From contig JAJXXI010000598.1 of NCBI GenBank assembly GCA_021781185.1, positions 1 to 8,271 on the forward strand: a stretch of 8,271 nt of DNA, given 5' to 3'. A program made the translations under genes and the position numbers. The stretch comes from a bacterium (GTDB lineage: Bacteria > Verrucomicrobiota > Verrucomicrobiia > Limisphaerales > UBA11358). Positions within the stretch are counted from its first letter, which is position 1. Every line of letters begins with the position of its first letter. Of this stretch, positions 5,353 through 8,271 are shown one piece after another. The notes under the pieces were generated by a model. The model did no database searches, had not been told where the DNA came from, and saw nothing but the letters and a program-made list of their open reading frames with translations.

Positions 5353-6369
5353 TCATCGCGGCCCGTAAACCAGAATCTTGAAGGATCCCGGAACCATTTT
5401 TCCGCGGCGCTGTCCCTCCGCCGGCGCGGCGAACTTCGCCGTGGCGAGAAAAATGTTGTGCTCCACCGGGTCCACGGCCATCGTCCGCGCGCCGCGTTCC
5501 GTCTGCAAGGTTTGGATCAGTTTCAACTGCGAGGTGTCCTCGTTCACCTTGGCGATCGTCGTGGTGCCATCGCCACAGGAGGCGAACACCAGATGCGTGT
5601 CGGGATCAAACTTGCAGGCGTCCACGCCTTCGCCAATCGGCAGGGTGTCGAGCACTTTCCCGCTGGTGCTGTCCATCAGCACCATCAGCTTGTTCCGGCA
5701 GCCGATAAACAGATGATGGTTTTTGGCGTCAATCGCCATGCCGGAAGGTTCTTCGCCGGGCGCGCAGGGCCAGTTGGTGACGACTTGATGGGATTGGGTG
5801 TCAATCACGGCCACTTCGCTTTTGTCTTCAATGTTGTCATAGACACGATCGGCGGCGGGATCCACCGCGCCAAATTCCGGCCGGCCGGCAAGCGGGATGG
5901 TGGCGACGACTTTGCCGGCTTTCACGTTTACGACCGTGGCGGCCCGGGCACGGCCGCAGAAAAGATACGCCTCCTGCTGGCCGGGATCATAAAGCATTCC
6001 GTCGGGCCCCTCCGCCGTGGCCACTTTGGAAAGTGTTTGGAGGGTGTTCAAATCCACAATGCCCGCCTGGTTTTCGCGGCCGATGCTGGTCACGCCGAGG
6101 CCAAGGTCCGGACAGAGCGCTATCCCATGGACGCCGGGTGTGTTGGTGATGGTGCCCACGACCTCACCCAGGTCGAGGTCAAGGACGACGATCTCGTTGC
6201 CGTGGCTGACATAAAGACGCCGCGCCGCCTCGTCCACCGAAAGATAGTCCCAGCCGCCGTTGCCAACCACGGGGATGGTGTTGGTCAGTTTATATTGAAA
6301 ATCAGCGCCAGGCGCGTTGCCCGCCAGGAGGATGCCAGCGGCCAGAGTGCAGCATAAAATTAATTTCAT
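5353..6369 (-). CDS. Secreted YVTN/YncE-type beta-propeller protein
   Basis: This 338-residue protein has a signal peptide (basic start, hydrophobic 3-16, likely cleavage after APGA at 22). The rest is a run of about seven 40-45-residue blades. Recurring motifs are the strand-turn pairs RLYVSHGNEIVVLDLDLGEVVGTI, VVNVKAGKVVATIPL, SEVAVIDTQSHQVV and LMVLMDSTSGKVLDTLPIG, and the D-P-x-x-x-x-V/I-F/Y corner (AVDPAADRVY, KFDPDTHLVF, AVDPVEHNIF). This is the YVTN-repeat/YncE propeller fold, usually periplasmic and without known catalysis; some relatives bind peptide, DNA or metal. It heads the run of minus-strand genes and is divergent from recA. Its association with the PepSY and efflux genes is positional only. 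A possible -10 (TGTAAT, 6422-6417) lies about 50 bp upstream. Confidence 0.9.
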   Translation of the reverse strand: MKLILCCTLAAGILLAGNAPGADFQYKLTNTIPVVGNGGWDYLSVDEAARRLYVSHGNEIVVLDLDLGEVVGTITNTPGVHGIALCPDLGLGVTSIGRENQAGIVDLNTLQTLSKVATAEGPDGMLYDPGQQEAYLFCGRARAATVVNVKAGKVVATIPLAGRPEFGAVDPAADRVYDNIEDKSEVAVIDTQSHQVVTNWPCAPGEEPSGMAIDAKNHHLFIGCRNKLMVLMDSTSGKVLDTLPIGEGVDACKFDPDTHLVFASCGDGTTTIAKVNEDTSQLKLIQTLQTERGARTMAVDPVEHNIFLATAKFAAPAEGQRRGKMVPGSFKILVYGPR

Positions 6370-6465
6370 GAAAGGCGGTTTAACGCCAAAGCTTTGCCGC
6401 CGCCAGCAAAAACACCATTACAGTTTTGTCATGTTTCGGGATCCACCGGCAACCGGCATCGGCGT

Positions 6466-6494
6466 TTGACTATTCCCTTGAAGTTCACTAACGT
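6466..6494 (+). promoter_or_regulatory. Candidate recA promoter
   Basis: TTGACT (6466-6471) and TAACGT (6489-6494) are separated by 17 bp and lie 38 bp before the recA ATG. The -35 matches 5/6 and the -10 only 3/6. I saw no TGTTC/GAACA-type or CTG-N10-CAG LexA box in 6370-6531, so SOS control is not supported by this sequence. Confidence 0.4.
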
Positions 6495-6531
6495 CGCTTC
6501 CACAATTAAAACAATCCAATCCGACTGATTT

Positions 6532-7605
6532 ATGGCCGCCAAATCCGCTGAAAAAACCTCCGAAAAGTCCGTTGAAAAGCCCGCAGCCGACGCCAAGGCT
6601 GCCGCCAGCCGCGAACGCGAGCTGGACGCCGCGATTTCCTCCATCACCAAAGCCTACGGCGACGGCGCCATCATGCGCCTCGGCGACGCCCATGCGCTGA
6701 AAAAGATCGAAGTGATTCCGACGGGCGGGCTGGCGATTGACCTCGCGCTCGGCGTTGGCGGACTGCCGCGCGGCCGCGTCGTGGAAATTTTTGGGCCGGA
6801 ATCTTCCGGCAAAACCACGCTGATGCTGCACGTCATCGCCAACGCGCAAAAGGGCGGCGGCTTGGCGGCGTTCATTGACGCGGAACACGCGCTCGATCCC
6901 GGCTACGCCAAGAAACTCGGCGTGAATCTGGATGACCTGCTCGTTTCCCAGCCAGACAGCGGCGAAGAAGCATTGACGATTTGTGAAACGCTTGCCCGTT
7001 CGAACGCGCTGGATGTCATTGTCGTGGACTCCGTCGCCGCGCTCGTGCCGAAGGCGGAACTCGAGGGCGAAATGGGCATGGCCACGATGGGCATGCAAGC
7101 GCGGTTGATGAGCCAGGCGCTGCGCAAACTCACCGCGATTTTGAGCAAGTCCAAGACGACGTGCGTTTTCACGAACCAGCTCCGCGAAAAAGTCGGCGTG
7201 ATGTTCGGCAATCCCGAGACCACGCCCGGCGGCAAGGCGCTCAAGTTCTACGCCAGCGTGCGCATGGACATCCGTCGCAAAGATCAGCTCAAGGACGCCT
7301 CCGGCAATGTTTACGGCAACCACACCCGCGTGAAGATCGTGAAGAACAAGGTGGCCCCGCCGTTCGCCGAGGCCGAGTTCGACATCATCTATAATCATGG
7401 CATTGACAAGGAAGGCAGCATTCTCGACGTGGGCATTGACTGCGGAGCCGTGGAAAAGAAGGGCGCGTGGATTCAATTCGACGGCGCGCTCATCGGCCAG
7501 GGCAAGGACGCCGCCAAGAAAGCGCTCGCGGAAAAGCCCGAACTTGCCGCCAAAATTGTCGAGGCCATCATGGTCAAACGCGCGGCGGCCACGGCGGCGG
7601 CATAG
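6532..7605 (+). CDS. recA: RecA recombinase
   Basis: This ATP-dependent strand-exchange protein forms filaments on single-stranded DNA and stimulates LexA-type autocleavage. The 357 residues include a Lys/Ala-rich N-terminal extension of about 24 residues before the polymerisation helix ([22 protein letters not shown]). Walker A is GPESSGKT (88-95) and the catalytic Glu lies in [10 protein letters not shown]. Walker B is [16 protein letters not shown] (161-176), and loop L2 is [20 protein letters not shown] (213-232). The C-terminal domain ends KRAAATAAA and lacks the acidic tail known from E. coli. [13 protein letters not shown] replaces the E. coli GEIGDSHMGLAAR. No Shine-Dalgarno sequence is visible before the ATG. 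The gene is monocistronic here, divergent from the propeller gene, with 124 bp to the next gene. Confidence 0.98.
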   Translation: MAAKSAEKTSEKSVEKPAADAKAAASRERELDAAISSITKAYGDGAIMRLGDAHALKKIEVIPTGGLAIDLALGVGGLPRGRVVEIFGPESSGKTTLMLHVIANAQKGGGLAAFIDAEHALDPGYAKKLGVNLDDLLVSQPDSGEEALTICETLARSNALDVIVVDSVAALVPKAELEGEMGMATMGMQARLMSQALRKLTAILSKSKTTCVFTNQLREKVGVMFGNPETTPGGKALKFYASVRMDIRRKDQLKDASGNVYGNHTRVKIVKNKVAPPFAEAEFDIIYNHGIDKEGSILDVGIDCGAVEKKGAWIQFDGALIGQGKDAAKKALAEKPELAAKIVEAIMVKRAAATAAA

Positions 7606-7729
7606 TTTGCTTGTTTTGTCTTGATTCCATTTAACGCCCTGCTAAGCTCATTCCAGATAAAAAGACCCATTCATTCGTCTTTGATTTAAGCACGCCGAAA
7701 GGTGTCACGAGTGATTCGGGTCATTTTTT

Positions 7730-8271
7730 ATGGCTTCAAAATTTGCCATATTATTGGACGGCGGCTTTGTAACCAAAAAGCTGCAAACCAAATTGGGGCG
7801 TTTCCCTAATGCCAACAATGTCCAACAGGAATGCAACCGGATCATCCAATCATCGCATCTGGCTGGGCGTGACCTGTTGAGGATTTATTTTTACGACGCT
7901 TCGCCCGCTAAAGACAAGCTCAAGAATCCCGTAGATGGGTCCGCGCTGGACTTGTCGGCGACCGCTGAATTCAAACAGCACGTCAGCTTACTGGACACCT
8001 TGGAATTAATGCCTAATTTTGCCGTGTGAAAGGTGAGCTGGTGGTTCATGGCTGGCGGTTGGGCAACAAGGCGCTTCAAGGCATGATGTCCACACCACGC
8101 GCCCCGGCAGCCAAGGATTTTGTGCCGGATTTGGAGCAGAAGGGCGTTGACCTACGGATCGGAATGGACATTGCCCGGCTGGCTCTCCGTGAAATGGTGG
8201 ATTTTATTGTGGTTGTCACAGGCGACAGTGATTTGATTGCCGCTTTTCGATTTGCCCGGCGTGAAGGGGTT
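7730..8271 (+). pseudogene. NYN-domain (PIN-like nuclease) gene, frameshifted and cut by the window
   Basis: The frame from ATG 7730 gives 99 residues that begin with the NYN core strand FAILLDGGFV (Asp10, a presumed metal ligand) and contain LLRIYFYDASP and LLDTLELMPNFAV. It then stops at TGA 8027-8029. Family sequence resumes at once in another frame, 8029-8271, for 81 codons. This part includes GELVVHGWRLGNKAL, DFVPDLEQKGVDLRIGMDIA and the acidic motif VVVTGDSDLI, and runs off the edge. One base is missing between GTG 8024-8026 and AAA 8029-8031. Without the lesion this would be a roughly standard NYN protein, possibly an RNA-cleaving enzyme. The gene is less GC-rich by eye than recA and the minus-strand genes, which suits later acquisition. 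Read error is the main alternative to a true pseudogene. Confidence 0.85.

Noticed and set aside
5458..6357. Plus-strand open frame of 299 codons opposite the propeller gene
   Set aside because: It is a shadow of the well-supported beta-propeller gene, with His/Gly-rich composition and no domain pattern.
6387..6396. CAAAGCTTTG palindrome just upstream of the propeller gene
   Set aside because: A lone 10-bp palindrome with no flanking extension could easily be chance.
6370..6531. LexA (SOS) box upstream of recA
   Set aside because: No TGTTC/GAACA or CTG-N10-CAG arrangement was found; the GTTCAC near 6483 has no matching partner half-site.
6418..7476. Long open frame antisense to recA (352 codons)
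   Set aside because: It is fully inside a certain recA gene on the other strand, has no recognisable domain, and is explained by GC-rich codon bias.
7655..7679. AAAGAC ... GTCTTT inverted repeat after recA as a terminator
   Set aside because: The stem is only six weak pairs with a 10-nt loop and there is no proper T-tract after it.
1..8271. tRNA, rRNA, CRISPR array, transposase or phage genes
   Set aside because: None was seen on either strand; the only array-like repeat is the heptad element, whose unit is far too short for CRISPR.

Overview
The window looks like chromosomal DNA of a GC-rich Gram-negative bacterium, most probably a member of the Verrucomicrobiota (Pedosphaera/Limisphaera-like). 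The reasons are the form of RecA (Lys/Ala-rich N-terminal extension, no acidic C-terminal tail, Met-Ala-Thr where E. coli has Asp-Ser-His in the segment after Walker B), the weak or absent Shine-Dalgarno sequences, and heptad TTCAACA repeats translated as 'STFNIQHSTFN', which I recall from that phylum. The placement is from memory and was not searched.

Positions 1-6369 are all coded on the minus strand and read from high to low coordinates. First comes a secreted YVTN/YncE-type beta-propeller protein (6369-5353). Next is a small PepSY lipoprotein whose signal peptide and domain lie in different frames (5258-4924), then a secreted protein with two PepSY-like repeats (4668-4186) that ends in a good intrinsic terminator. 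A tight operon follows: OmpR-type response regulator (4081-3407), histidine kinase with a four-His cluster in a very short periplasmic loop (3410-2328), TolC/CzcC-type outer-membrane channel (2327-780), and an RND membrane-fusion protein that runs off the left edge (783-1). The RND pump itself is expected beyond position 1. The regulator-kinase and channel-adaptor junctions are both 4-bp ATGA overlaps. The kinase-channel junction instead carries a ~150-bp repeat element, which now encodes the start of the channel reading frame.

The simplest reading is a metal- or envelope-stress-responsive two-component system (CusRS-like) driving a CusCBA/CzcCBA-like efflux pump, with periplasmic PepSY and beta-propeller proteins as accessory or sensing partners. 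The substrate cannot be read from the sequence; copper/silver is a guess from the His cluster and architecture. Between the two PepSY genes lies a decayed copy of the promoter and first codons of the response-regulator gene.

Positions 6532-7605 on the plus strand are recA, divergent from the propeller gene. From 7730 to the right edge is a less GC-rich NYN (PIN-like nuclease) gene broken by a one-base frameshift at about 8027. Two apparent single-base losses in one window raise the possibility of assembly or read error. I found no tRNA, rRNA, CRISPR array or transposase.
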